NCBI GenBank assembly: GCA_016202645.1 | Contig: JACQOF010000078.1 | Location: forward strand, 1 to 10,834 | From: a bacterium | GTDB taxonomy: Bacteria; Lindowbacteria; 2-12-FULL-62-27 | DNA: 10,834 nucleotides | Direction of reading: 5' to 3' | Part shown: positions 1 through 7,109 of the stretch, one piece after another | Layout of the letters: each line of letters begins with the position of its first letter | Position numbering within the stretch: position 1 is the first letter of the stretch | The notes under the pieces: model-generated | Told to the model about the DNA's origin: nothing | Database searches by the model: none | Seen by the model: only the letters and a program-made list of their open reading frames with translations | Made by a program: the position numbers and the translations under genes

Positions 1-138
1 CGGCGCACCGGGGGGAATCTTCGCGTGGTGCAGGAGCACCTGCGGCACGCGGACATCCAGACGACGACGGTCTATACGCGACTCACGCAGCACGAGCTGC
101 GGCAGGCGGTCAGCGTCTTCGACGAGAAGGGGAGCTAA
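1..138 (+). CDS. Tyrosine recombinase/integrase, C-terminal end (partial at the window edge)
   Basis: The reading frame is open from base 1 and ends at TAA (136-138), leaving the last 45 residues of a protein whose start lies outside the window. The segment LRHADIQTTTVYTRL matches the last catalytic block of tyrosine recombinases (XerC/XerD and phage or island integrases). The histidine at residue 16 is in the H/W position and the tyrosine at residue 25 (codon 73-75) is the expected nucleophile that forms the 3'-phosphotyrosyl DNA link. The tail after the tyrosine is ordinary for this family. It does not look like the C-terminus of an integron integrase (IntI). It reads towards a tRNA-like 3' end about 70 bp downstream, the usual place for an island integrase beside its attachment site. 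The family call is firm; which element it serves is inferred. Confidence 0.88.
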   Translation, partial: RRTGGNLRVVQEHLRHADIQTTTVYTRLTQHELRQAVSVFDEKGS

Positions 139-142
139 ACAA

Positions 143-176
143 GAATTCTGATCCCGACACGGCGGGATCAGAATTC
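143..176. terminator. Perfect inverted repeat, probable transcription terminator
   Basis: GAATTCTGATCCCG (143-156) and CGGGATCAGAATTC (163-176) are exact reverse complements separated by a 6-nt loop. The hairpin starts five bases after the integrase stop codon. On the plus strand no T-run follows. On the minus strand the hairpin is followed by TTGTTTAG, a weak T-rich tail, so it may stop leftward transcripts better than rightward ones. It could also be a recombinase binding site beside the attachment site, which the sequence cannot exclude. Confidence 0.6.
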
Positions 177-205
177 GGGGCCGCAAAAGGTCTGAGAAAT
201 CAGCT

Positions 206-233
206 TGGTGGCCCCAACGGGAGTCGAACCCGT
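206..233 (-). tRNA. tRNA/tmRNA 3'-end fragment, probable attachment (att) site
   Basis: On the minus strand this reads as a T-arm (stem ACGGG, loop TTCGACT, stem CCCGT), then a seven-base acceptor strand TGGGGCC, a discriminator A and an encoded CCA. The T-loop fits the TTCRANY consensus. A matching 5' acceptor strand (GGCCCCA) is not present at tRNA distance. A full tmRNA would have to run into the gene that ends at 368, and I see no tmRNA 5' end there. It is therefore read as a 3' fragment left by site-specific integration. An inverted repeat ATGAC/GTCAT just upstream (minus strand) might be more of the parent RNA. The neighbouring integrase tail supports the att-site reading. Confidence 0.6.
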
Positions 234-367
234 GTTTGAGTCATGACCACGTTTTCGCTAGTCATCACGGCGCTTTACATGTCGCCGCCCGTCGCACTCG
301 CCAACGCGACTAAAACACCGGGGGCGGACTCACGGCCCGAAAATGCGACCGTCCGTCTACGAAATGC

Positions 368-1588
368 TTACTCCTCTGGCCCGGTGAGATCCATGAGCAG
401 CTCGTACCGGCGAGCGATGGCGGGAACCCGCATAGCGGACTTAACCCGATCGTCTCCTCGTGCCGCTTCGACGTCCTTGCGTACTAATTTACCGGCCACT
501 TTGAAGAAAGCCACGATGCGCGGGGCCGCTGTGTCGCTGTTGAAGACCTCCCGGTTCCTGCCATACCATCCGTACCGGCCTGGCTCTCCCAAGTAGCAGA
601 GAACCATCCACAGCACGATGTCGCGGCGCGCTGCCTCCGGGCAGACGGACAGCCCGCCCACGTCCTCAAGCTCATCGAGAACGGCGGCGTGGTTCTGGAA
701 GTTCTTCCATCCGTAACCCACGACTTCAAGTCGTTTGTAGAACGTCTGAAAGAAGGCCGCTACCTGCTTCTGCTTGAGGTAGGGCGTAACCCCAGCCGCA
801 GCCGCAACCTTCATCTGAGCTAGATCAAAAGGCTTTCGCTTGGCGCGCTCGTTCAGAACGTTTCCTATTTCGATCTTCACCGTGTCTCGGATGGAAGGTT
901 CAAAAGCTCTGAGCACCTCCACGGCGTTCTGTCGTGTCAAGTCAGGCTTGTCCGAGTCCAGGGCCACCTGAACGAGATACTCGGTGATCGCTCTTTGGCG
1001 AAGATCCGGCGCCGGCCGAAAGTCCTGGATGAGATCTAAGGATGGCGCTATGTGCTCGGGGACCTCAATGAGAGTCTTGACGTCCTGAACACGAAGAAGT
1101 TCCACGGGTTCCTGCGCGAGCACTGCCTCGATGCACGTCTTGAAGATGTAGACGCAGTCCTCAATGGCGGCCTCGTACTCGTCGTCCTCGTGCTCCAGGT
1201 CTCGGCGAATCTCGTAGGCACGGTGTAGCCGCCTCCATGCTGGCCGCGTTAAGAGTCCCATGCGGTAAGCGAGGTCGAGAACGTTGGTCGGGCTGTAACT
1301 GTCCAGTACGTCCTCGTTCTTCTTGACTGTGGGCAGCTTGAACATCGCGGCGACTTCCTCGGCGATGTCGAGCCCGGCCTTGATGATCTTCTCCCGCAGA
1401 TCGTGGATCGCCGCGTTGAAGAGCCGTTGGCATGCGCTGCTCGGATCGGTCGGCAGCAGCACTCTGACGCGCTCGATCAGGCGCTTCGCCTTCCACGCAG
1501 GTCTGATCTGCGCCAACACTTGCTCGACGCCCGATGCCAAAACCAGCTCGCCTTTTGGGCTCGGTACTAGAGCGTCGCCGTCAGCCAT
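368..1588 (-). CDS. Hypothetical protein with a HEPN-like N-terminal region
   Basis: This 406-aa protein starts at ATG 1588 behind GAGGAGGGAG, a strong ribosome binding site. The frame stays open to 1756, but that extension is Arg/Trp-rich and has no better start. Residues 30-160 look all-helical and contain IRRDLEHEDDEYE (127-139). Its R128-x4-H133 fits the R-x4-6-H signature of HEPN ribonucleases, and acidic residues follow. Residues 190-260 are helical with no motif I know. The C-terminal third (270-350) is aromatic-rich (GYGWKNFQNH; RYGWYGRNREVF). I do not recognise a named family. No membrane segment or signal peptide is seen. It is the first gene inside the tRNA-like att site and lies next to other HEPN/nuclease genes, so a toxin or defence role is a reasonable inference. 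The HEPN call rests on one motif and the helical pattern. Confidence 0.65.
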   Translation of the reverse strand: MADGDALVPSPKGELVLASGVEQVLAQIRPAWKAKRLIERVRVLLPTDPSSACQRLFNAAIHDLREKIIKAGLDIAEEVAAMFKLPTVKKNEDVLDSYSPTNVLDLAYRMGLLTRPAWRRLHRAYEIRRDLEHEDDEYEAAIEDCVYIFKTCIEAVLAQEPVELLRVQDVKTLIEVPEHIAPSLDLIQDFRPAPDLRQRAITEYLVQVALDSDKPDLTRQNAVEVLRAFEPSIRDTVKIEIGNVLNERAKRKPFDLAQMKVAAAAGVTPYLKQKQVAAFFQTFYKRLEVVGYGWKNFQNHAAVLDELEDVGGLSVCPEAARRDIVLWMVLCYLGEPGRYGWYGRNREVFNSDTAAPRIVAFFKVAGKLVRKDVEAARGDDRVKSAMRVPAIARRYELLMDLTGPEE

Positions 1589-1766
1589 GCTCCCTCCTCT
1601 GCGGGATCTCTCGTCTTTCAACGCGCGCCAACGATCACGATTCCAGCGAGAAAGCGCGAACGGGTATGGCCGTCGGGCGCGTGCGGGTGTCCACGCGCAG
1701 CAGGTCCACGACCACCCAAGGGGGCGTTCGGAGCCAACCCTATCGGCAAGAGGCACGTAGTCGCCA

Positions 1767-3308
1767 TTATGGGACAGGCTTCAACGCTGGCGCCGAGCGG
1801 CCAACGTTGAGCGTTGGAATAACATCGTCAACTCTGAATCGAAAATTGTACGGTTTGGCCTTGCCGCGAACAATCAACGACAGGTAGATCCCAACCACAG
1901 CTCCCTTTAGTGTCTCCGCGCTGGGACCTCGCGGTAAGAGCGGACGAGTCTTCCAGGAGTTGCCATCCCAAGAGACGTGGTCCGCCGGCGCGATTGCGTC
2001 AATGACTCGGGCTCCCGGAGGGACCGGTGTCGGTCCTTGTGGAACACTCCGGTCAACCATTCGAACTCCTTCATGGACCACACGGTGTGCCACCGCCCTT
2101 GGATCGACGTAGCTTGTCGTATTCCACTCGATTATGACGATCTCGCCTGTCTTGTTTTCCAGTAGTACTCCTATCTGATCTTCACCGAACTCGAATCTGA
2201 GCATCAGATTCTCGTCAGAAAATGACAAATCACGTTGCACAACGGGCTCGATTATTGAGAATCGATAAGCAACCGTATAGTCCTCGATGATCCCCGTCTT
2301 ACGAACAGAGGCCACCTTACAGCTACCGCGAGATGGTAGTGGCCCAATCGCAAGATCGGTACTTCCGGCCGCATTAGTACCAAGACCGTGGCGACCAGGT
2401 TTCAGGTCAGGGAAGGAGAGCGGCGCTCGATGCAGTCCCCCGTCGTTAGCTATCAGATCTATCCCTAGCGTGAGAGATTGCCACGTTTGACCCGACGCGT
2501 TCTCGACACTGCCGAAGAGGGTCACGCCGTGGCCGGAACGACTCGGTTGGACATCGTCCACGATCAGGGAGAGCCCACCACCGAATTGCACGACGCCTCC
2601 GAGAATACGGTGAATCTCCTCGAATTCTGGCAGTTTCCTCGCTCGCGCATAGTCAGCTGTCCGGTGGATCAATGTACGTGAAGCGTCGCATCCGTGCGTC
2701 CTCACGTGGGCTAGGCTGCGACCGAAGATCAGTGCTTGAGCGGCGTCGCCAGCCAGTACCGGAAATTCATCGAGATCATGCTCGAAGGTGAAGGGAAGGC
2801 GCCCTGAACGATTCCCTGCGGCCACTGCAGCTGACAGAGTCGTTAGGACCGCGTTGACGTCGCTGGCGGAAAGCGTGTGGGACGAGGCAATGGATTGAAT
2901 CACGCGTTTCAAGTACACGGCATCGTCAATGGTTGTCGCTCTCTTTACTGCGGACTCAAGCTCCTGGGCTAGACCTCTTGAGAAGCCTGGATACTTCTTG
3001 AGCAAGTTGAGCGCCGGCTCTCTGCGGGCAGCAACCGAAGATGCGATGTCTGTTACGAGAGCGTTATAGGCGTCCAGCCATCGCCCTGCATTGAGATATC
3101 TTTCCGCAGCGGCGTGATTCGCCGCCGCCGCCGCAAGCAGATCATATTGGCCGACGCAACCGCTGTGCACCAGCGTAAGGGAGGTAAGGAGCACGAGTAG
3201 GAGAGAAGCGTGCGGACTGAGGCCACTCCTGTCTGAGCCAGAGTGAAGGGGAAACTCGGGGTGTCTGCGCCGATCTGAGCATCCGTCGCCATCGACAGCG
3301 GAACTCAT
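1767..3308 (-). CDS. Putative lipoprotein with a two-part C-terminal beta domain
   Basis: This protein is about 513 aa from ATG 3308. The frame is open up to 3494, and the start is uncertain because no strong ribosome binding site is seen. A hydrophobic stretch (residues 34-47, LLLVLLTSLTLV) runs into HSGC at residue 51, which could be a lipidation cysteine. His at -3 makes this an atypical lipobox and the leader is unusually long. Residues 55-230 are Ala-rich helices. Residues about 245-290 (VTLFGSVENASGQTW) resemble FxLYD-type beta domains. The C-terminal part (LLENKTGEIVIIEWN; VPPGARVIDAIAPADHV) resembles a domain of uncharacterised proteobacterial lipoproteins. It is probably anchored in the envelope facing the periplasm; function unknown. 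It differs from the defence-like neighbours and may be chromosomal cargo. TAA lies at 1767, 178 bp before the next gene starts. Confidence 0.72.
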   Translation of the reverse strand: MSSAVDGDGCSDRRRHPEFPLHSGSDRSGLSPHASLLLVLLTSLTLVHSGCVGQYDLLAAAAANHAAAERYLNAGRWLDAYNALVTDIASSVAARREPALNLLKKYPGFSRGLAQELESAVKRATTIDDAVYLKRVIQSIASSHTLSASDVNAVLTTLSAAVAAGNRSGRLPFTFEHDLDEFPVLAGDAAQALIFGRSLAHVRTHGCDASRTLIHRTADYARARKLPEFEEIHRILGGVVQFGGGLSLIVDDVQPSRSGHGVTLFGSVENASGQTWQSLTLGIDLIANDGGLHRAPLSFPDLKPGRHGLGTNAAGSTDLAIGPLPSRGSCKVASVRKTGIIEDYTVAYRFSIIEPVVQRDLSFSDENLMLRFEFGEDQIGVLLENKTGEIVIIEWNTTSYVDPRAVAHRVVHEGVRMVDRSVPQGPTPVPPGARVIDAIAPADHVSWDGNSWKTRPLLPRGPSAETLKGAVVGIYLSLIVRGKAKPYNFRFRVDDVIPTLNVGRSAPALKPVP

Positions 3309-3352
3309 ATCAACCCGACCGGTCAGCGGCCGGGGCGCCTCGTTAGCTATAG

Positions 3353-3537
3353 CTAGCTGCCTGCCCCTGAGAACCATGGCTCTCTCTGGAGAGCTGAGCG
3401 CGCCGGTGTCTTCACGAAGTCGAGCGCACGCCAAACGTACTCCGCCGCTCTTACCTTGGCTTCGGGTTTCAGGGTCTTCAGGTACGATAGGCATTCACGG
3501 AGAACGGCAGGATCACGTAGAACTTCAATGTCTTCAT
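3353..3537 (-). pseudogene. Small gene (about 61 codons) frameshifted at its start codon
   Basis: A strong ribosome binding site (AAAGGGGGC) precedes ATG 3537, but that frame stops after 19 codons. One frame over, from 3535 to TAG 3353, the minus strand reads EDIEVLRDPAVLREC... and continues like an ordinary soluble protein with KTLKPEAKVRAAEYVWRALD. It has no start codon except a possible ATT at 3529. Adding one G after the ATG (ATG GAA GAC ATT GAA) would give a clean MEDIEVLRDP start at the right distance from the ribosome binding site. The start (acidic, DIEVLRDP) is reminiscent of small antitoxin-like proteins, but no family is assigned. It lies just beyond the attC at 3555-3610, where the next cassette's gene should begin. 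It may be a real pseudogene or a one-base sequencing error. Confidence 0.45.
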
Positions 3538-3554
3538 GTCAGCCCCCTTTGTGC

Positions 3555-3610
3555 CTCTAACGTCGGCATCAGCCGCGGGCGCAGCCCGGCGGCTGTATGC
3601 ATAGTTAGCC
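3555..3610 (-). other. attC recombination site of the HEPN/DUF262 cassette
   Basis: The minus strand carries inverse core GGCTAAC, left arm GCATACAGCCG, a GC-rich central hairpin, right arm CGGCTGATGC and core GTTAGAG. The arms pair fully except for one extra A, the kind of extrahelical base IntI uses to choose the strand. The TAA stop of the preceding gene lies inside GGCTAAC, as in classic cassettes. At 56 bp it falls in the usual short attC range. This is the best-formed attC in the window. Confidence 0.88.
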
Positions 3611-5332
3611 TTGGGTCGCTACCGCAGCATCGGGGTCGACAACGGTCCGTAACAGACGCCAGATCTCATCGCGACGCATGCCGCGAAAGCGGTCATAGGT
3701 GTCGGCATCGAACGCGAGTCTAGCTGGGTCGGTGGCGAAGTCCAGCACTAGTAAATGTTTCTCGATTGGTACGCCGCTCCGCTTGAGACGGGCAAAATAT
3801 GAGGCGGGTAACTCTGCTCGCTTTCTAATGTTGTCGGTCGCTCCGACGAACCGCAAGTTGCCGATGTCGTTTATCTCTCGGTTTCCGAATCCGAGTCTAG
3901 AGCGCAGCATGTGCTGCGGGTAGATGTGATCAACATGGGGTTCATTGCCCTTAAACGAGACGTCGAATGGCGATTCTCCCCATGCTCTGGAATAGACTAT
4001 GTTCAAAAGGAGGGGCCGCAAACGCGTGTCCCAAAGGTCGGAGTCGGCCAGCTCAACGCGAACCCCACGGCTGCTTCTGAAGTACTGTGTGATTTCATCG
4101 AGCGGAAACGCGCTTGCGGTACTCTTCAACAATCTTCCGACGAGCACGTTCAGTGTGGCGTCAGTCTGGCTACCGAACCATCCGAAGAGCTGAGCCTTGT
4201 GGAAGTAGGCCGTCATCTGTACGCGGCGGAATTCGTCTGGCTTTGGGCGATGGAAGAGGTGCACGAAAAGTGGGATGAGCGCGTTGTAGCTGCGGACAAC
4301 GCGGTTGGCCTGGAGGCGAAGACTGTGAACCATGAAATCCCGGAGTTCGCGGAACGCCTGTTCAGCCTGATCCCACTGCGCCTCCATGCGGCTCAAGAGA
4401 CTGGCGCCGCGGGTTCCTTCGAATTTCGCCGTCGTTATCTCGGCCCCTTCGCCATGCGCCAACGAGAGTGCCTTCAACACGAAGTCGCTCTCGATCGTGA
4501 GGCGGCCACCATTGAGCAAGTCTAGGGTTTGTTCGATCCGCGTCTCAACGTCGTCCCAGCCTTCCTTCATCGCCGCGAACATCAAGTCGCCGGCAGTCAG
4601 CTTCGTGCCACCGGAATTGACGCGGACGAAGATCTCGAGGATGTGCCGGTAAGGGTACTGCTTGGCGACACCATCCAATTCATCGATCCAGAAATGCTTG
4701 TCGTGATTGAGCAGAGAGGATAGCTGAGAGATGGCAGACCGTACGCGTCTCTCTTGGACCCGGCGCTCTTCGCCGGAGGCGGCCAGAAGACCGGAGAATT
4801 GCTCGTTGAGAATGTCCGCGATCTCGAGAGCATTGCCGTTCTGATGTCTTTCTACAAGGTCGCGGATTCGGAACCATGGCAGCGGGAGCCGATCTGCTGA
4901 CCAACGAACAGGATAGAGGAGATCACCCTCCGCGAGGTGACCCGACTGGAGGGCGGGATCGATGTAGGCTTCCTCTTGGGCTCCTGAGCCGTTGAGCATG
5001 GCGCCGCGGAACAGGCTGTGAAGGCTTTGAAGGCGCTGCTGGCCATCCAGGACGAATGTCTTCTCGACACCTGCAGCGGAGCGGTTTAGGTCGTAGAGGG
5101 CTGACAGGTCGGCGTCGGGATCTACGACCTGCATGAAGCGCCGGGCTCGAATTGCCTCTGTCGTCCGCCAGAAGAGGAAGGTCTGGATCGGATAGTCGCG
5201 CATCAGGCTGTCGAAAAGCCGTTCGGTCTGGTGGGCCTGCCACACGAACGGGCGCTGAATGTGAGGTAGGAGAAGCCTGTTGCCGTCGATGTCCTCCAGC
5301 AGTCGGAATAACGAACGCGGAGTGTAGCTCAT
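3605..5332 (-). CDS. DUF262 and DUF1524 (HNH) domain protein, GmrSD-like nuclease
   Basis: A complete 575-aa protein. The N-terminal DUF262 half shows IQRPFVW (25-31) and DGQQR (96-100), the two hallmark blocks; in this fold, related to ParB/sulfiredoxin, they belong to a nucleotide-binding and hydrolysing site. FVRVNSGGTKL (235-245) is also typical of DUF262. The C-terminal DUF1524 part has HVDHIYPQ (466-473) followed by NDIGNLRFV (488-496), matching the His-Me finger/HNH nuclease centre. All key residues are present, so it looks intact. DUF262+DUF1524 proteins include the type IV restriction enzyme GmrSD, which cuts glucosylated hydroxymethylcytosine phage DNA, and BrxU-like enzymes; the target here is unknown. 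The ATG overlaps the upstream stop as ATGA (5332-5329), so translation is probably coupled and the two products likely act together. It should be cytoplasmic. The stop lies inside the attC. Confidence 0.9.
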   Translation of the reverse strand: MSYTPRSLFRLLEDIDGNRLLLPHIQRPFVWQAHQTERLFDSLMRDYPIQTFLFWRTTEAIRARRFMQVVDPDADLSALYDLNRSAAGVEKTFVLDGQQRLQSLHSLFRGAMLNGSGAQEEAYIDPALQSGHLAEGDLLYPVRWSADRLPLPWFRIRDLVERHQNGNALEIADILNEQFSGLLAASGEERRVQERRVRSAISQLSSLLNHDKHFWIDELDGVAKQYPYRHILEIFVRVNSGGTKLTAGDLMFAAMKEGWDDVETRIEQTLDLLNGGRLTIESDFVLKALSLAHGEGAEITTAKFEGTRGASLLSRMEAQWDQAEQAFRELRDFMVHSLRLQANRVVRSYNALIPLFVHLFHRPKPDEFRRVQMTAYFHKAQLFGWFGSQTDATLNVLVGRLLKSTASAFPLDEITQYFRSSRGVRVELADSDLWDTRLRPLLLNIVYSRAWGESPFDVSFKGNEPHVDHIYPQHMLRSRLGFGNREINDIGNLRFVGATDNIRKRAELPASYFARLKRSGVPIEKHLLVLDFATDPARLAFDADTYDRFRGMRRDEIWRLLRTVVDPDAAVATQG

Positions 5333-6606
5333 CGCTGTTCGCTCCGCTGAGCGTACAGGTCTTTGAGAAGAGCGTTGGTTTCAGCGAAGAGATCTACCAT
5401 GCCTTTCATGACGGCTTCGTTCTTTTGCCAAAACGTATCCGGCGTGGGCCGCCGGCGCGCACGGGTAAAACCGAGCATCACCTCCGCCAACGCCTTGTCG
5501 TGAAAGCTCAGCTCATTACCGTGCGATCGTGAGCCAAATTCTGAGAAGATTCTTAGTTCTGCACCTGCAAGGGCGCCGTCCGGAAGTTCGAAATGAAGTG
5601 CTTTATCGAACGGAAAGATGTTGTGGAAGGCGCGGTTGCGCGCGTCACCGACGAGATCGATATATCCCTTCAGCGACGGCTTGCGTCGTGAGCGTGTCCA
5701 GGGCAGGCTCTTGAGCGCTTCCGACAGGTCGTGGTGCTTGTCAATCGTTGCCCACAGGACCAGCGGCTTCAAGTCGCAGACGCTTACGATCAACCGGAGG
5801 AGAGTGCTGGCCTCTTGTGAGAACGCGTACGCGACCCTCAATACCTCATTGAAGTGGATCTTTCGGCTCTCATCGGCCTGCGCTCGGGTGTATTTGACGA
5901 GGACGGCCCCGTAGTCAGACACGTGTTCCCGCAACGCCTTCACAATCGTGTCGAGAATGCCAGTATGAGGGCGCATTTCCGGCTGAGGAAGTCGCAACGA
6001 CGCCGCTCCTAAGCCCAGGAGCGTGTCCAGTGCTTCTGCGAACTCTGGTTGGGTCTGTGGCGAGACGGTCAGTCCAGAGGCATCGGCCGCGCTCATGTAG
6101 GCGGACCAAAGGGCTTCTTCATCCTCAACTGAGTTTATTTCCACCACATCACCGATCATTGTCAGTAGTTCCCGTGCCGCGGGATTCCACACTATGCGGC
6201 TGATCGAACCGGTCCTAGGAGCCGCTTCCACTCGGCGGTCCTCGCTGACGCTGCCGATGAGGCCGAAGACTAGGTGGCCCAGCATTTTCTTCTGTTGGGA
6301 GATCGAGGCCTGTAGTGACTGGAGCACCGGCCGAGGTTGAGTAGCGGCAAAGCGACGGAAGTCCAGATTCTGGCGACTCGGAAGAGTCGTCACGGTGGGT
6401 GGTGTCTTTAGGCGCCCACCAGGTCCTACCTCCACAGCTAAGTAGAGTGGAGACTTTTCTGTCTGGACTTCGCGGAAGACAAAAGAGTTGTTGATGAGAA
6501 TCAAGTCTCCCTCTGCTACGTGTTCATCAGAGGCCCACTTCTTGAACTCTGGGTGTGACTCAATCCGTCGAACCGCGCGAACCACGCGCTCTTCCGGCGA
6601 GGCCAT
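5329..6606 (-). CDS. HEPN-like protein coupled to the DUF262/DUF1524 nuclease
   Basis: A 425-aa protein from ATG 6606, with GGGAG a little far upstream (about 12 nt). Residues 1-110 are mixed alpha/beta (GDLILINNSFVFREV). Residues 215-420 are mainly helical and contain GDARNRAFHNIFPF (320-333). R323-N-x3-H328 is a good match to the HEPN RNase signature R-x4-6-H, including the polar residue after Arg. No membrane segments are seen. I do not know this full-length family. HEPN proteins are commonly metal-independent RNases in toxin-antitoxin and abortive-infection systems. Next to a DUF262 protein with a 4-bp overlap, it is best read as the partner subunit of a two-gene defence system: effector, sensor or regulator. 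The cassette core site starts 30 bp upstream of the start codon, so there is little room for a private promoter and expression probably depends on upstream sequence. Confidence 0.75.
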   Translation of the reverse strand: MASPEERVVRAVRRIESHPEFKKWASDEHVAEGDLILINNSFVFREVQTEKSPLYLAVEVGPGGRLKTPPTVTTLPSRQNLDFRRFAATQPRPVLQSLQASISQQKKMLGHLVFGLIGSVSEDRRVEAAPRTGSISRIVWNPAARELLTMIGDVVEINSVEDEEALWSAYMSAADASGLTVSPQTQPEFAEALDTLLGLGAASLRLPQPEMRPHTGILDTIVKALREHVSDYGAVLVKYTRAQADESRKIHFNEVLRVAYAFSQEASTLLRLIVSVCDLKPLVLWATIDKHHDLSEALKSLPWTRSRRKPSLKGYIDLVGDARNRAFHNIFPFDKALHFELPDGALAGAELRIFSEFGSRSHGNELSFHDKALAEVMLGFTRARRRPTPDTFWQKNEAVMKGMVDLFAETNALLKDLYAQRSEQR

Positions 6607-6635
6607 TCAGTCGTAGCTCCCGATGTCCGTCATAG

Positions 6636-6642
6636 GGCTAAC
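6636..6642 (-). other. Cassette boundary core site GTTAGCC
   Basis: The minus strand reads GTTAGCC, the 7-bp core that begins the two-gene cassette. On its far side (6643 onwards) I cannot find an inverse core or paired arms within about 150 bp. It is therefore not a complete attC. It may be an attI-like site, the stump of a deleted attC, or a secondary insertion site. Confidence 0.6.
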
Positions 6643-7109
6643 TCGAAGTAGACAGGTCGGCGCATGCCGCTGCGTCGTGCAGCAAACGCTGCGATCGACG
6701 CGTCACCGGCCGTCCGAGCCAGTCGAACAGTTTTCGCTTGCGCCGCACACATTGTGCTAAGACCCGATCACGACCCGGTGGGCTGCCGGCCGCTGCCGCG
6801 TAGCGCGTCTGTGCGAAATCTTCGGGCTGCGAGGGCTGGTCACGAGTTGAACATCCGGTCCGCCGGGCTCCGCACAGCGGCAGGTCCCATGCGCACGCGT
6901 TCGAGGGCGGAGCGGGCAGGGCGCGAGCGGGTCAGGCTCACGCACGGCGGGTGCAGCGTCTGCCACGCTCGGGGACCAGCGGGTCGCGGTGCTCATGTGC
7001 GCGATGATACTAGCCATCATAGTTCTACGACCGAGCGCCAGCAAGATGTCAACAACAGATGTCAATCGTAGGAGACGCGCCAGTTGGGCCAGGCGCGAAT
7101 TCGAGCAAC
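6643..7109. other. Long stretch without a supported gene
   Basis: Several frames are open here because of the GC content, but none has a ribosome binding site, a recognisable domain or protein-like composition. The only structure I see is two TTGACATC motifs on the minus strand near 7047-7065 (listed separately) and a small inverted repeat, TGATACTAGCCATCA, at about 7007-7021. It may be the remains of an integron platform or of decayed insertion sequences. Confidence 0.5.
7022..7065 (-). promoter_or_regulatory. Possible leftward promoter with a duplicated TTGACATC
   Basis: The minus strand has TTGACA twice, at 7065-7060 and 7052-7047, each followed by TC. A weak -10 candidate TAGAAC (7027-7022) lies 19 nt from the second one. 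It points towards the two-gene cassette, whose first gene starts about 415 bp away. The spacing is one or two bases long and the -10 is poor. The repeat could instead be an operator. Weak support only. Confidence 0.22.

Larger units (their letters stand above)
3561..6641 (-). mobile_element. Integron-type gene cassette carrying two genes (HEPN-like and DUF262/DUF1524)
   Basis: Read on the minus strand, the cassette starts with TTAGCC (6641-6636) after a G, and ends at the G of the attC R' core (3561). Circularised, its ends would make GTTAGCC, the exact complement of its own inverse core GGCTAAC (3610-3604). This is the relation expected of a cassette. It is about 3.1 kb, which is long for a cassette, and it holds two translationally coupled genes in the direction typical for cassettes. 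No integron integrase is found in the window. Confidence 0.8.

Noticed and set aside
1-138. Integron integrase (IntI) tail
   Set aside because: The residues after the catalytic tyrosine do not resemble the IntI C-terminus, and the gene faces a tRNA-like site, not an attI with cassettes.
206-560. A complete tmRNA or tRNA on the minus strand
   Set aside because: The 3' end is convincing, but no complementary 5' acceptor strand is found at tRNA distance. A full tmRNA would overlap the real gene ending at 368, where no tmRNA 5' sequence is seen.
2443-2449. GTTAGCT inside the large lipoprotein gene as a cassette core
   Set aside because: There is no paired arm or inverse core nearby, and the reading frame continues through it; a seven-base match is expected by chance.
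3314-3348. Another attC after the small broken gene (AGCTAAC, minus strand)
   Set aside because: An inverse-core-like AGCTAAC follows the stop codon, but the next GTT is only about 25 bases on, the arms pair poorly, and the core does not match the expected CTCTAAC. At best it is a decayed site.
3911-4525. A 204-codon open frame on the plus strand
   Set aside because: It lies opposite the DUF262/DUF1524 gene, whose motifs are clear, and it has no domain or ribosome binding site of its own.
6664-7071. Open frames on both strands between the two cassette runs
   Set aside because: They are Arg/Ala-rich, overlap each other, lack ribosome binding sites and show no motifs, which fits GC-driven open frames.
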